From contig CAKSPH010000010.1 in the NCBI GenBank assembly GCA_934481355.1, positions 1 to 64,000 on the forward strand: a stretch of DNA of 64,000 nt, in the 5' to 3' direction. Position 1 is the stretch's first letter. Each line of letters starts with the position of its first letter. The notes under the pieces were generated by a model. That model searched no databases. It was given only the letters and a program-made list of their open reading frames with translations, and was not told where the DNA came from. Shown piece by piece: positions 15,870-25,083 of the stretch. The position numbers were made by a program, and so were the translations under genes. Source of the stretch: an uncultured Oscillospiraceae bacterium (GTDB taxonomy: Bacteria; Bacillota; Clostridia; Oscillospirales; Ruminococcaceae).

Positions 15870-15998
15870 AATTTGGCGTTAAAACTATTTTATCGTGATA
15901 AGTAGAGTAAATGCAACCGCCAAAAATTCAAGTCCTGTTTTATGCAAAATAACGAAATCCCCGGAGCCTGCGCCCCGAGGAAAGTCAATAGTGTAGAA

Positions 15999-16682
15999 TT
16001 AGAGTGAAGTTCGAGTGATTTTCGAGCACCCCAGCGCTCGAAGCTTCCCGGCGATGTCCTCTGCCCTGCTCTGGGCGACAGTGATCTCGGCGGTAATCCT
16101 GACCTGCTTCTCCGGCGCAACCATCGCCCGGAACCAGTCCATATTCTTGCCGAATATGATGAGCCAGTGCTCCGGGTCGCCGTGGTTGGAAGCGTATCCC
16201 CGGGCGCAAGCCTCCTTATGGCTGATGATGTTTTCCGGCTTTATGGTCGGGTAGTTCTTCATGAGCCGCTTGCAGAGGTCAGCCGCAAGCCCGAAGGCCT
16301 CCTCGAAGTAGGCGCGGTCGTTCAGCGCGTCCTCGCAGACCTCTATCTGTATGTATGCGGGAGCGTAGTTGTAACTGCCTTTCGAGCCGCTTCCGCAGCC
16401 CCAGCAGCATATATCCCACGGCAGCAGCTTCGCCGCCCGGACTGTGCCGCTCTTATCCCTGCCGATGACCGCGTGAGGGCAGACATCGGTGCTCGCACGG
16501 TCAAAGTAGTTCTTGTAGGGATTCTCCCCGCAGATATCCGGCGCGTTGACATAGCGTTTCAGGTTCGGATTATTCGCCCCAGTGCTGTGAATGATGATTC
16601 CCGCCGGACTTCCCGCAGGCATTTTCCGAGCTGCCACAAATGCGCCGTTATTCCGCGCGTACGCTTCAAATGTTATCGCCAT
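15999..16682 (-). CDS. N-acetylmuramoyl-L-alanine amidase (endolysin)
   Basis: 227 aa. It cleaves the amide bond between muramic acid and the peptide stem to lyse the host. The Amidase_2 domain fills about residues 20-185: first zinc-ligand region IIIHSTGANN, tryptophan/glycine-rich centre, QIEVCED, and a second ligand region IISHKEACARGYASNHGDPEHW. The C-terminal ~45 residues may bind the wall. No signal peptide, so release depends on the adjacent holin. Last gene of the leftward late operon. Confidence 0.9.
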   Translation of the reverse strand: MAITFEAYARNNGAFVAARKMPAGSPAGIIIHSTGANNPNLKRYVNAPDICGENPYKNYFDRASTDVCPHAVIGRDKSGTVRAAKLLPWDICCWGCGSGSKGSYNYAPAYIQIEVCEDALNDRAYFEEAFGLAADLCKRLMKNYPTIKPENIISHKEACARGYASNHGDPEHWLIIFGKNMDWFRAMVAPEKQVRITAEITVAQSRAEDIAGKLRALGCSKITRTSL

Positions 16683-16890
16683 TGTCGTTGTCCTCCTTGT
16701 GGGAACTGTCCGCCAGTCCCTCGCCGATGGTGTACCCCACCACCGCCGCGGTTGCCATAATGCAGCCGCTGACGGTCTGGGCGACCTCGTCCCCGCCGCC
16801 GAAGGCGAGGATCAGTCCGGACACCAGCGCCGCCACGGATACCCACCACTTACGGCTTGTAAGTTTTCTCTTCCAGTTAATTTTATTCAT
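16666..16890 (-). CDS. holin
   Basis: 74 aa. The start at 16890 has CAGGAGGAAAAAAGAC upstream; a longer frame exists but lacks one. Basic N-terminus (MNKINWKRKLTSRKWW), then two membrane helices (about 18-36 and 42-62) and a charged C-terminus, the pattern of clostridial phage holins. It opens the membrane to the amidase, which it overlaps by 17 bp. Confidence 0.82.
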   Translation of the reverse strand: MNKINWKRKLTSRKWWVSVAALVSGLILAFGGGDEVAQTVSGCIMATAAVVGYTIGEGLADSSHKEDNDNGDNI

Positions 16891-17113
16891 GTCTTTTTTC
16901 CTCCTGTTCCAGGTCCTCAATTCTGTGATTGATGACCTTTATCTGCTCCTCGACCACCGGCATACGGCGGGCGAAGTTGTTGTGCTCCGCAACCTTGTTT
17001 TCAAGCTGCTGGATCCTGTACGCGGTCAGCTTCGAGCTGACCAGTATTCCGCCGAGGGAGCCCCCGAGCGTTCCTATCAGCGATATTACCGCCACAATTA
17101 CACTGCTGTCCAT
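16883..17113 (-). CDS. XhlA-like membrane-anchored coiled-coil protein
   Basis: 76 aa. A hydrophobic N-terminal helix (SSVIVAVISLIGTLGGSLGG) is followed by a coiled coil (about 30-72). This matches small lysis-associated proteins of the XhlA type, which sit next to holins. It overlaps the holin by 8 bp. Confidence 0.65.
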   Translation of the reverse strand: MDSSVIVAVISLIGTLGGSLGGILVSSKLTAYRIQQLENKVAEHNNFARRMPVVEEQIKVINHRIEDLEQEEKRHE

Positions 17114-17874
17114 TATTCCCCCTCCAGTGCTGCAATCCTTGCCTCCAGTTTGTCAATGGCGGTGCTGTCCGGTATCCTGCGCCATTCCGACCAGGTTCCG
17201 TCATGACAGAATCTGATATGCACCGACTGCTGCCAACGAAAGCAGCCCGTTGCAATCTGAAATGCACGTCCGTCATTAGTTCCGGTTAATACTTCGTACC
17301 ACACACCCTCGCCCGGCGTTTCAGGGCAGTTGGGGATATAGTCGGTGGCTTCCGGGTTATCGGCATTTCCGGATACGCTCACCCATTTGTTCCAGCACGG
17401 ATTATCCCGGGGCAGGTTACTGGAAAAGATATCTTTGTTGGTTGAGCCGTATATTTCCCCGTGAAGATTGACGGGGATATCCGAAAGTTCCGCCTTGCCG
17501 TTCCATGTTGATTTTTCGGCGGCTGTGACGTGAATATCCGCGTTCCCCGCGTGAGCATTTATGGCGGCTCTTGCTACATCATCAGCACCCGAGCCGCCGG
17601 ACTGTGCCGATTTACCGAAAGGGCATTCTGCGTAATCTGAGCCTACCAGCAGCACCGAGCCAGTGCCGAGCAGATACACCGTGCCGTTCGCACCGTATAC
17701 CGCCGCAGCCTGTCCCGCCGGAATGCTGATCACACCATCCGCTCCCGCCGAAATTCCTGCCGAAGCCGAAGCGTAAATCACGTCCGCGCCGTCGTTCCTG
17801 AGCCACGCGTTCGCGCCGCTGGAATATTCCACCTTGATTTCCTTGCCTGCGAGGTTGATTGTTTTTGATGTCAT
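17113..17874 (-). CDS. tail fibre-like protein with pyocin-knob-type C-terminus
   Basis: 253 aa. The N-terminal ~90 residues are beta-rich and Gly/Ala-rich. Residues 165-235 (GVWYEVLTGTN, AFQIATGCFRWQQ, WSEWRRI) resemble the pyocin-knob domain of receptor-binding proteins. A short coiled coil ends the chain. It lies at the distal end of the tail module, 4 bp overlapped with the large tail protein, and probably contacts the host surface. Confidence 0.65.
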   Translation of the reverse strand: MTSKTINLAGKEIKVEYSSGANAWLRNDGADVIYASASAGISAGADGVISIPAGQAAAVYGANGTVYLLGTGSVLLVGSDYAECPFGKSAQSGGSGADDVARAAINAHAGNADIHVTAAEKSTWNGKAELSDIPVNLHGEIYGSTNKDIFSSNLPRDNPCWNKWVSVSGNADNPEATDYIPNCPETPGEGVWYEVLTGTNDGRAFQIATGCFRWQQSVHIRFCHDGTWSEWRRIPDSTAIDKLEARIAALEGE

Positions 17875-19835
17875 GTGTTGCCTCCTATATATTTTTTCAT
17901 TAAGTACGCTGAGTTGTTACGAACCGTTGCTTCATCGTGGTATTGTGAGCCAAAAGCGCATAGAACAATATCGGTACTTGTGAGTTCGTGATTTCCCGGG
18001 ATCTTGCCGCCTCTGTTGGAGAAATTAAGCAGCATATTTCCACCGTAATTTCCTGTATAGATTCCGTTTTGAGTACCAACCAAAACCGAATCAATATACA
18101 GCGATATCTTTCCGCTGTCGCGAGTGCAGCATACGATGTGAAAGCCAGAGGAATCAACGCTTGACGGTATATCTCGCGCCACCGCGGAAAATGCAATTGT
18201 ATTATAATCGGATTCCTGATCGAACAAGCTGAATACATCGAATCCATAATACTTACTGTCAATGGACAAGTGCTTGGTGATAAGCGGGAACCATGTCACT
18301 CCGTCAGCAGATTTGTAATCAGCCCGCACTATGGCATACACGGTATTCGGCTCATCACAGACAAGCGAACCATACTCCCTCACATCAAAACGCACAGCGC
18401 TGCCGTTTTCAGAACCTCCGGACAGCGTGATGTCGTTATATCCGGAAACCGAATTTCTCCAGCGGCTGTTCGCAATATCCCGCGTATCCGGTGTGAACAT
18501 TCCGAAAATACCGTCCATCACAAATTTAGGCTTGCCCAGCCCCCTGCACATCGCCACAGCAAAAAATGCCGCGTTGTGCAGCGCCACATCGGTGATTCCT
18601 GCGGAAATCTCCGGCTCCAGGCTGTTCCCATTGCTGTCGCTGATTTTCGATATCAGTCCGGTTTCCGCGTCCTTTTCGACGGCGTATGTTATGCCGTTGC
18701 ATTTTGCGGACAGGTCGGTCAGGTACTGGTATTCGGTGAGAACAGCAGACGTTGCCCCCGCCGCTACCTGTTTCTCCGTTGCCTCCTGACGATTCTCGGA
18801 GTTTCTGTTCTGCGCCTTGCTTTCCGCCGTGCAGGATATCTTCTCGACGAACCCGCCCGTACAGCTCAGCGAAAGCTCCTGCTCCATGACTATCGCCTTT
18901 TTCTGAGAGCCGTCCACATCAACGACTGTGAACACATCGCCCGGTTCGAGGATATTCTCCGCCGGCATTTCGAGCGATACCGCCGAATAATTCAGCCCGC
19001 CGAGCCTGTTCCATGCATATTCAGCGATTCCGACCGTTGCAAACGGGTCAAACGCCGTCACTATGCCGTCGGCGGTCTCGTCGTACTCCGAAGCCGTGCC
19101 GTCAATGTATATCTTGTCGTCGCCGCCGCGCTGGAACAGTATCCCCCTTACCGTGTAACCACTTCCGCCCGCGATATCCAGCGAGTAGCACCGCCCGTAC
19201 TGGACGGTCTTTTCGACCTCCTCATAAGCCGAAAATTTCAGCACCTCTCCCGGCGAAAACCGCGCGTTCCTGCCGTGGCTTGCCGCAATGTAGCTGATGA
19301 GCTCCCGCGCCGTGTAGCCGTCGGGGGCTTTCTCTATCGTGATATCCTCGCACACAAAATCAGTCGTGAATCCTGCACGGGCGCAGAGGTAGTTCAATAC
19401 CGCCTGCATTTTGCACGGAAATGTCGGAGCAGTTGCCCGGCTGGTGTCTATCCAGCGGACGCGCTTGTCGAGCCTGCTCATCATGTCGTAAGCCTTGACC
19501 GCAGTAACGCCGTTCCGGGTGACCGCCTCGTCAACGTAGAACGTCCCGAGCTTCACCCAGTCAAGGACAGGGGCGGTGCACCGGCAGTACACCTCTATCT
19601 TCTTGCCCTTGCCGCCGAACAGCGTGGTAGCCTTTGTCTGGAGCGTGAGCTTGTCCGACATACACGCGCCTATCTGGAGCTGGTCGGAACAGCTCCGCAG
19701 GATATCAACGCTGATGATATCCCCGAGCCACAGCGCGTCGCCCTCCGCGGAATTGCCGTACACCTTGACATACACTCCGAACTGCCGCCCGGAGCCCTGA
19801 ACCTGTGCAAGGTATTCGTCTGTAACTGTCCTCAT
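17871..19835 (-). CDS. large tail protein (Dit/Tal-like spike) with lectin-like C-terminus
   Basis: 654 aa. The N-terminal ~330 residues read like the baseplate hub of siphophages (MRTVTDEYLAQVQGSGRQFG, DKLTLQTKA, YDMMSRLDKRVRWID, FTVVDVDGSQKKAIVMEQ). After a linker, residues ~430-650 look like a concanavalin/LamG-type beta-sandwich (KISLYIDSVLVGTQNG). This last part is visibly more AT-rich, which fits exchange of receptor-binding domains. No catalytic peptidase motif was recognised. Confidence 0.7.
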   Translation of the reverse strand: MRTVTDEYLAQVQGSGRQFGVYVKVYGNSAEGDALWLGDIISVDILRSCSDQLQIGACMSDKLTLQTKATTLFGGKGKKIEVYCRCTAPVLDWVKLGTFYVDEAVTRNGVTAVKAYDMMSRLDKRVRWIDTSRATAPTFPCKMQAVLNYLCARAGFTTDFVCEDITIEKAPDGYTARELISYIAASHGRNARFSPGEVLKFSAYEEVEKTVQYGRCYSLDIAGGSGYTVRGILFQRGGDDKIYIDGTASEYDETADGIVTAFDPFATVGIAEYAWNRLGGLNYSAVSLEMPAENILEPGDVFTVVDVDGSQKKAIVMEQELSLSCTGGFVEKISCTAESKAQNRNSENRQEATEKQVAAGATSAVLTEYQYLTDLSAKCNGITYAVEKDAETGLISKISDSNGNSLEPEISAGITDVALHNAAFFAVAMCRGLGKPKFVMDGIFGMFTPDTRDIANSRWRNSVSGYNDITLSGGSENGSAVRFDVREYGSLVCDEPNTVYAIVRADYKSADGVTWFPLITKHLSIDSKYYGFDVFSLFDQESDYNTIAFSAVARDIPSSVDSSGFHIVCCTRDSGKISLYIDSVLVGTQNGIYTGNYGGNMLLNFSNRGGKIPGNHELTSTDIVLCAFGSQYHDEATVRNNSAYLMKKYIGGNT

Positions 19836-19836
19836 C

Positions 19837-20181
19837 TCACATCTCCTCGAAAATCAGCGAAATGTCGCTGCACATCACGTCATCGCCGTCCGCGTAGAGC
19901 ACCGGGGTCGGAATATCCCCGCTGAGGTGCACTGAATACACGCTGCTATCAACGCTGACGCTGAATGTAATCGGCTTTATAACCGTCTTTATCTCCTCCC
20001 ACTTCGCACGGGGAATCAGCGGGAACTGCACCGAAATGCGCTTCTTGCAAAGCTCGGAGATACGGTCTACCACCAGCGAGCCGTTCAGGGTCTGGCTGAC
20101 CGACTGGCTCCGGAACGTATCCGAAATATCCGGTGGCAGGATCAATTTGCTGACGTCGATATCGCCTATTTTAAGTACCAT
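19837..20181 (-). CDS. 114 aa tail protein
   Basis: A small, mostly beta protein starting MVLKIGDIDVSKLILPPDIS. It sits between the tape measure and the spike gene, where siphophages place distal-tail components. The family is not recognised beyond this. ATG preceded by AGGAGGTGCT. Confidence 0.6.
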   Translation of the reverse strand: MVLKIGDIDVSKLILPPDISDTFRSQSVSQTLNGSLVVDRISELCKKRISVQFPLIPRAKWEEIKTVIKPITFSVSVDSSVYSVHLSGDIPTPVLYADGDDVMCSDISLIFEEM

Positions 20182-20189
20182 AGCACCTC

Positions 20190-23144
20190 CTAGAAATTAA
20201 ACGGCGATTTGCCAGAGCGCTTCGCCATAATGTTGCAGTCGCGGACGCACGCTTTGCCTATCGTCAGGTCGTCGGCGGTGAGCTCGATAGTCATATCGCC
20301 GAATGCGCTCTCAAAGCCCTCGACTTTGCGCTGGAGCTTGGTTATCGCGTTTATCACGTCCGCGAGGTCGGTCTCCTTTGAGGCGGACGCGCTTTCCGCC
20401 GCCCCGGATACTGCGCCGGTCAGGGCGTTTATCTGGTGCGCTGACGTGGTCTTTCCGAGGACGTCCTTGCCGATGAGGGATTTCAGCGCGGCGGTCTGGT
20501 CATTGTCCCACATGGTCGGGACGTAGCTTGTAATGCTGATGAAATTTCCCTTGCTGCCTGACGCCGCGCTGCTTGTAGAGCTTGAAGCCTTAGTGCTTTT
20601 CGCTGAGGTTTCAACGGTCGGAACATAAGGCTTATAAGTATACTGGCTGTCACTGTTGCCGGATTCTGTTTTTTCAGAGTATTCAGTGTTTCGCCAGTTC
20701 CCCGCAGTGCCATTCGATGGTATATATGTCTTGCCGCCTGAATATTCACGGTTACGCCAGCTTCCGGCGGAACCGTCAGACGGCAGGTGCGTTGCATTTG
20801 CGTCCTGATAGTTCTTTACAACTTCCTGATTGACTTCATCGGCTTCCTTGTACTTTTTATAGGATTCGACATAATCCTTGTAGTACTTGGATATGTCCCC
20901 TCCAGCGGTATCAAGCCCCGCTTCCTCGAAAGCCTCAACAATCGCTTTGTATGCCGCAGTCTTTTCAGCGGTGCTTCCGGATACGCTAACGTTGTAATCT
21001 GGCTGTCCGTTGCCGTTTATAGTAATGCTCTCTTTGCCTATGGCAATGTTTTCATTGTCAGCGGCAAGTTCTTCAAACAGCTTTTTTACTCTCTCGTCAC
21101 GCAGCGCGGCAGCACTATACGAAAAAATCGGTTCTCCAAAAACAGGGCCGCCAAACGTATATCCGTCTATCTCGTTGGATTTATTAGTATAAACGATATC
21201 GTTTTCCGCCTTTTCCTGCTCAAGATATTCATTGAAGGCAATCGTTGCGTCCCGTCTGGCGTCCTCGTCCTTTTTATCGGCGATTTGTTTAAGCAAGCCA
21301 AGCTGCTCCGAATATTTCCCGTTTACAAGATCGATTTTTTCAGCTTCAGCTCCATAGGTGCCTATGAGTATGTCCTGAATTTCCTGTAAACGTTCCTTGG
21401 CTTCGCCTGTGTCATCCGCAGAAGTTTTCAGTTCCTTGTATTCGTCCGTAAGTTTGCTGAGTTCCTTGGCGGCATTGCCGGAGTCCTTTGCAGCTTCATT
21501 TAATTGCGCTGTTTTGTCGTGAAGCGCCTGAACCTTTTCAGCGGTAGTTTCTGTTGTTTCGTTGAACGCGGCTATCGCAGCTATTGCTCCGGAAGCCAAC
21601 GAGGCAATAAGTACAAAGGGATTAGCTGCGCCCGCTACATTCAATGCTACCTGTGAAGCTGTTGCCGCGTCTGTGATAGTCTTGAATGCTTTCAGTGCGG
21701 AAATTGCGGCTGAAACCGCATTACCTATTTTTATCGCAGTATTGAAAGTAATAAGCGCCGCCACTATTGCTACAATAACATCACGCATTTCCCATGCCGT
21801 TTTTAGAGCGTTGCTAATAAAATCAACAGCGCTTTTCAGCAGGTGGATAAGCGAAGGAATGTGCTTTGCCGTAAATTCCGAGATTTTTTTCGCGATATCC
21901 GCAGCCAACTCAATAAGAGGCGGCAGAAGCTCGGTCACCATCTGTGAGATTGGGTCAATAAGCTCAAGCAGTGATTCCACTAATGGCTCCGCAGCTCTGA
22001 GCAGTACTGGCACCACTTTCTTTGATATCTCGCTGAGTTTGTTTATAACGCCCTCTACCAGTGGAATAAGCTCATCGCCCAACGGCTGTATAAGCAGTTC
22101 GACCTGCCTTTGCAAGCCGCCCAGCGCGTCAGAGAGCGAGCTGTAATTCACCTCGACTATCTCGTCCACAGCCCCCGCGCAGTCGTAGGCGCTGTTGGAG
22201 ATGTCCCCGAGCGCCTTCACCGCGTCAGCGCCGAGATCCTCCCACATGGTGCCGAACAGGTTTACGCCCGCTTCGTTCTGCTTGATAGGATCCTCCATAT
22301 CGCCGAGCGCTTTAACGACGGTCTGGAACGCGTCCCGGGCAGCGTCGCCGCCCTCTGCGAATTTCTTCACCATATCCTCCGCGTCGTAGCCGAGAGCTTC
22401 GAAGCCTTTCTTGGTGGTGTCGGAGCCGTCAATGGCGCGGATAGAGAACTCCTTGACCGCGTCGCCGATTTTGTCGAGGTTCCACGCGCCGTTCTCCGCG
22501 CCGTTCGCGAAAATCGTGAACATATCGTCCGCGGAAAGCCCGAGCTTCTTGAACTGCACGGAATATTCCGAGATATTGTCCAGCAGCTCCCCGGAATAGT
22601 TCAGACCGTCCTGCGCGCCCTTTGCTATGTAGTCGTAGGCGTCCTCGGCGGCAATGCCGAAATTCTCCGCCATCGCCTTTGCGGCGCGGGAGGATTCTGC
22701 AACGTCCATGTCGAACGCGTCCTGCAATGCGTAGGCGCTCTCGGCGACCTTTTTCAGCGGCTCCGCGTCCATCTCTCCGAGGTTCTGCGTTATTGTGGAA
22801 ATGCTCGTGGCAATATCGTCGAAGCTCTCGCCGAAATTGTCGCCGTAGACCTCTTTGATGACATCAGAGTATTTCTGGGCTGCTTCTGCGCCCGCTCCGG
22901 TTGCGGAGGACACACGCTTCACAGCTTTGTCAAGATCGTCCGCAGATTTGACGGCGGCGGTACCTATTGTCACGCCGGCAGCGGCGGCCGCAGAAGCAGC
23001 GGCTCCTATTGCTTTTATTGCCCCCAGAGCCGCTTTTTCAACCTTGCCAGCAGATTCACCTATTATCTTTTCTGCATTTTTCAGGTCGTCAGGGAGCTTG
23101 CTGTTGTCGCCCCGGATATGGTATACTACTTCTCCTTCGGGCAT
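20190..23144 (-). CDS. tail tape measure protein
   Basis: 984 aa, starting at the ATG at 23144 with GGAGGAACA upstream. The N-terminal third is alanine-rich and helical with the conserved tape-measure pattern (SADDLDKAVKRVSSATG, EVYGDNFGESFDDIATS, FEALGYDAEDMVKKFAEGG). It is followed by hydrophobic helices (about 455-520) and a Ser/Lys-rich C-terminal part. The protein sets tail length and helps DNA entry. The middle (about 20600-21800) is more AT-rich than the ends, suggesting mosaic exchange. It lies downstream of a strong terminator at 23165-23193. Confidence 0.88.
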   Translation of the reverse strand: MPEGEVVYHIRGDNSKLPDDLKNAEKIIGESAGKVEKAALGAIKAIGAAASAAAAAGVTIGTAAVKSADDLDKAVKRVSSATGAGAEAAQKYSDVIKEVYGDNFGESFDDIATSISTITQNLGEMDAEPLKKVAESAYALQDAFDMDVAESSRAAKAMAENFGIAAEDAYDYIAKGAQDGLNYSGELLDNISEYSVQFKKLGLSADDMFTIFANGAENGAWNLDKIGDAVKEFSIRAIDGSDTTKKGFEALGYDAEDMVKKFAEGGDAARDAFQTVVKALGDMEDPIKQNEAGVNLFGTMWEDLGADAVKALGDISNSAYDCAGAVDEIVEVNYSSLSDALGGLQRQVELLIQPLGDELIPLVEGVINKLSEISKKVVPVLLRAAEPLVESLLELIDPISQMVTELLPPLIELAADIAKKISEFTAKHIPSLIHLLKSAVDFISNALKTAWEMRDVIVAIVAALITFNTAIKIGNAVSAAISALKAFKTITDAATASQVALNVAGAANPFVLIASLASGAIAAIAAFNETTETTAEKVQALHDKTAQLNEAAKDSGNAAKELSKLTDEYKELKTSADDTGEAKERLQEIQDILIGTYGAEAEKIDLVNGKYSEQLGLLKQIADKKDEDARRDATIAFNEYLEQEKAENDIVYTNKSNEIDGYTFGGPVFGEPIFSYSAAALRDERVKKLFEELAADNENIAIGKESITINGNGQPDYNVSVSGSTAEKTAAYKAIVEAFEEAGLDTAGGDISKYYKDYVESYKKYKEADEVNQEVVKNYQDANATHLPSDGSAGSWRNREYSGGKTYIPSNGTAGNWRNTEYSEKTESGNSDSQYTYKPYVPTVETSAKSTKASSSTSSAASGSKGNFISITSYVPTMWDNDQTAALKSLIGKDVLGKTTSAHQINALTGAVSGAAESASASKETDLADVINAITKLQRKVEGFESAFGDMTIELTADDLTIGKACVRDCNIMAKRSGKSPFNF

Positions 23145-23164
23145 TGTTCCTCCTTTCGGGTATG

Positions 23165-23193
23165 AAAAAAGCACGCTGATTTCTCAACGTGCT
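23165..23193 (-). terminator. intrinsic terminator before the tape measure gene
   Basis: On the minus strand AGCACG and CGTGCT enclose a GAAATCA-containing loop and are followed by TTTTTT. The 29-bp sequence is repeated exactly at 28313-28341. Confidence 0.85.
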
Positions 23194-23215
23194 TTAAGTA
23201 TGGCTTTTTCTTTTT

Positions 23216-23482
23216 TTAGAATAATGTCGATATAAACCAAATGACTGAGAAGAATACGCAGCCCAGGAGTATCACAGCTATTATTCTGACGTATTTCCTG
23301 ATTTCACGGAGATAGAAATCATTGTCCTCTGGCTGTTCAGGATTTTTCCCACTCTTGATGATACAACGAACTATGATAACAAAAGCGACTGCTGCAATCA
23401 CCCAGAATGCGAGCTTTCCTAAACTAAAAGAATTCACTGGCGTGGAAGCGGCTGAAACTGCAGTAGATATAAAACTCATCAT
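23216..23482 (-). CDS. 88 aa two-helix membrane protein (morph or moron)
   Basis: Two membrane helices (about residues 24-42 and 68-86) joined by a charged loop with PEQPEDNDFYLREIRKY. It is AT-rich compared with the flanking tail genes and has its own terminator. Not a known structural protein. The signs (low GC, own transcription unit, membrane localisation) are those of a lysogenic-conversion or superinfection-exclusion gene, by inference. Confidence 0.6.
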   Translation of the reverse strand: MMSFISTAVSAASTPVNSFSLGKLAFWVIAAVAFVIIVRCIIKSGKNPEQPEDNDFYLREIRKYVRIIAVILLGCVFFSVIWFISTLF

Positions 23483-23550
23483 GGCAAATTACCCCCAAAT
23501 GATATTTTTCTACATTATAGCACGTCCCGCCTGAAATGTCAACACTGAAA

Positions 23551-24147
23551 TCATTCAGCCTGCGCCATTAGCATATCAAACAGCCCGTCCCAACCGCCGT
23601 TCTGCTTCTGCGGAGCCCCTCTTGTCGGCAGCGCGTACAGCGTTTTCAGCTCCGTGAGCCGCCGGATATACTCCGCGTTGTTCTTGTTCGGGGGCGGGAT
23701 ATCCTCCGTGCGTATCCGTATCACCTGCTTTATCGGGGAATCCTCCGGAAGTCCCCGGAACATCGCGAGAAACGCGCACCAGTGCAGCCGCCCGCGCTCG
23801 TGTATCAGGTCGATACCGTACACCTGCCGGAACGAAGCGTATATCTCCTCGGCGTCGAAACTGAAATCTACGCACCTCTGCGGCTGCTTCTGCGTTGACA
23901 ACCTGCGCTGCGGCGGAGCTATCACCTCGTCCATAAGCTGCCGGAGCACCCGGCTCTGTACCTCTATCGGCGGAGCCTTGCGGCAGTCCACCAGCCATGA
24001 GAACCCCGCCTCGGTAGTCTCCTCCGGCGTGAGGTCTGGGTCGTCCAGAATATCGTAGAACCGCAGCACCCGGTCGAACCACAGTGTCAGCCGGTATTCC
24101 TGACCGTCAACGGCAATGCGGTCGGGGAACGGCTCGTACAGCTTCAT
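23551..24147 (-). CDS. Gp15-family tail assembly chaperone
   Basis: 198 aa. It begins MKLYEPFPDRIAVDGQEY at 24147 and has the Gp15 family features (LWFDRVLRFYDIL, CRKAPPIEVQSRVLRQLMDE). Its frame stays open upstream through the last codons of the preceding gene, and a G GGA AAG slippery site lies at 24156-24162. It is therefore probably made both alone and as a -1 frameshift fusion, as in the lambda G/GT pair. The partner is the tape measure protein. Confidence 0.82.
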   Translation of the reverse strand: MKLYEPFPDRIAVDGQEYRLTLWFDRVLRFYDILDDPDLTPEETTEAGFSWLVDCRKAPPIEVQSRVLRQLMDEVIAPPQRRLSTQKQPQRCVDFSFDAEEIYASFRQVYGIDLIHERGRLHWCAFLAMFRGLPEDSPIKQVIRIRTEDIPPPNKNNAEYIRRLTELKTLYALPTRGAPQKQNGGWDGLFDMLMAQAE

Positions 24148-24563
24148 CTGAGCTTCTTTCCCCTGCGGTAGATTCCCTTGAGCTGCTCCCGGCGGCGTGC
24201 TATGCACTCGTTCACCCGGGGGAGGATAACGTCGTAAATGTACGGCACAATCGCAACGGACATCTCAACGTAATTTCCCCCGAAGAACCCGCAGATGGTC
24301 TCCGCGTTCTCCCTGCCGAAGCACACCGCGAACACACCGCGCACTGCCCTGCCATACTGCTCGTAAGCCTCGGCGTAGTCCTTGTCGGAAGCCGCCTTTT
24401 TCAGCGCCTGCTCGGCGGTCGTGATGTCGGTCAGGTTCCTGCGGAGTTCCCCCGCAATGGCGTCGATATCAACTTCGATCTCCAGATTTGCGGCGGGCTT
24501 TCCGTCCTCTGCGCACAGCTCCAACGTGTCGCGTATCTTCTCCGATCTCTTTATCTGATACAT
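24144..24563 (-). CDS. tail assembly chaperone, upstream member
   Basis: 139 aa. Acidic N-terminus and basic C-terminus (GIYRRGKKLR). Located between the tail tube and Gp15 genes, the position of the shorter tail chaperone (lambda gpG analogue). It ends CGC AGG GGA AAG AAG CTC AGA TGA, with a canonical slippery heptamer six codons from the end. The ATG of Gp15 overlaps its stop. Confidence 0.75.
   Translation of the reverse strand: MYQIKRSEKIRDTLELCAEDGKPAANLEIEVDIDAIAGELRRNLTDITTAEQALKKAASDKDYAEAYEQYGRAVRGVFAVCFGRENAETICGFFGGNYVEMSVAIVPYIYDVILPRVNECIARRREQLKGIYRRGKKLR
24156..24162 (-). promoter_or_regulatory. -1 ribosomal frameshift site G GGA AAG
   Basis: On the minus strand the codons AGG GGA AAG place G GGA AAG in the X XXY YYZ register. 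This is the same heptamer used by the lambda G/GT genes. After a -1 slip the reading continues GAA GCT CAG ATG AAG, entering the Gp15 frame with no stop. Confidence 0.75.
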
Positions 24564-24581
24564 TTTCTGCTCCTTTCAGCA

Positions 24582-25070
24582 TTAAAGCCCCGTCTTTTTC
24601 TCGCCGGTGTCGTCCAGGTCGCCGGTCTCAACGGTAGGTTTGCCGTTCATTGCCATGACCACGGTCACGGAATTCGGCGCGGTGGATTCGCCGCCCGCAA
24701 TGGCTATCTGCGTGAGCGTTACCGGGCAGGTGACTATCTGCCCGTTGCGGTTCATCTTGATATCAGTAACGCGCGCCGCGCCGGGGCTCCACTGAATCTT
24801 GTCGAGATAAGCGCACACCGGGTCGCTCGACATAAAGTCGCCCTGGAGCGTGATGGTCGGCGCGAAGCCAGTAACGGTGCTGGAGCTGTACCCGCCGTCA
24901 GCAAGGTAGGACGCGGAATATACGTTCTCGTTCAGCGCGTTCGCGCAGTTCTTGAACGCGTTGCACATGGATTTGTAGGTCGCAGTTTCCTCCGTAGGAG
25001 TGGTGTTGATGAACACCTTGGTCTCGTGGTTAAGCTCCACGCCAGCGACCTTGGGTAATGTCTGGGACAT
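24582..25070 (-). CDS. major tail tube protein
   Basis: 162 aa. Starts MSQTLPKVAGVELNHETKVF; a beta-rich chain with TGFAPTITLQGDF and VTDIKMNRNG, as in the phage tail tube/major tail protein family. Its place between the head-tail connectors and the tail chaperones is diagnostic. An abundant structural protein forming the tail tube. Confidence 0.82.
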   Translation of the reverse strand: MSQTLPKVAGVELNHETKVFINTTPTEETATYKSMCNAFKNCANALNENVYSASYLADGGYSSSTVTGFAPTITLQGDFMSSDPVCAYLDKIQWSPGAARVTDIKMNRNGQIVTCPVTLTQIAIAGGESTAPNSVTVVMAMNGKPTVETGDLDDTGEKKTGL

Positions 25071-25083
25071 AATAATTCTCCTT

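Noticed and set aside
18270-19925. 551 aa plus-strand open frame
   Set aside because: Antisense to the large tail protein; Arg/His/Pro-rich composition typical of a shadow of a GC-rich gene.
22110-23165. 351 aa plus-strand open frame
   Set aside because: Antisense shadow of the tape measure gene; no ribosome binding site.
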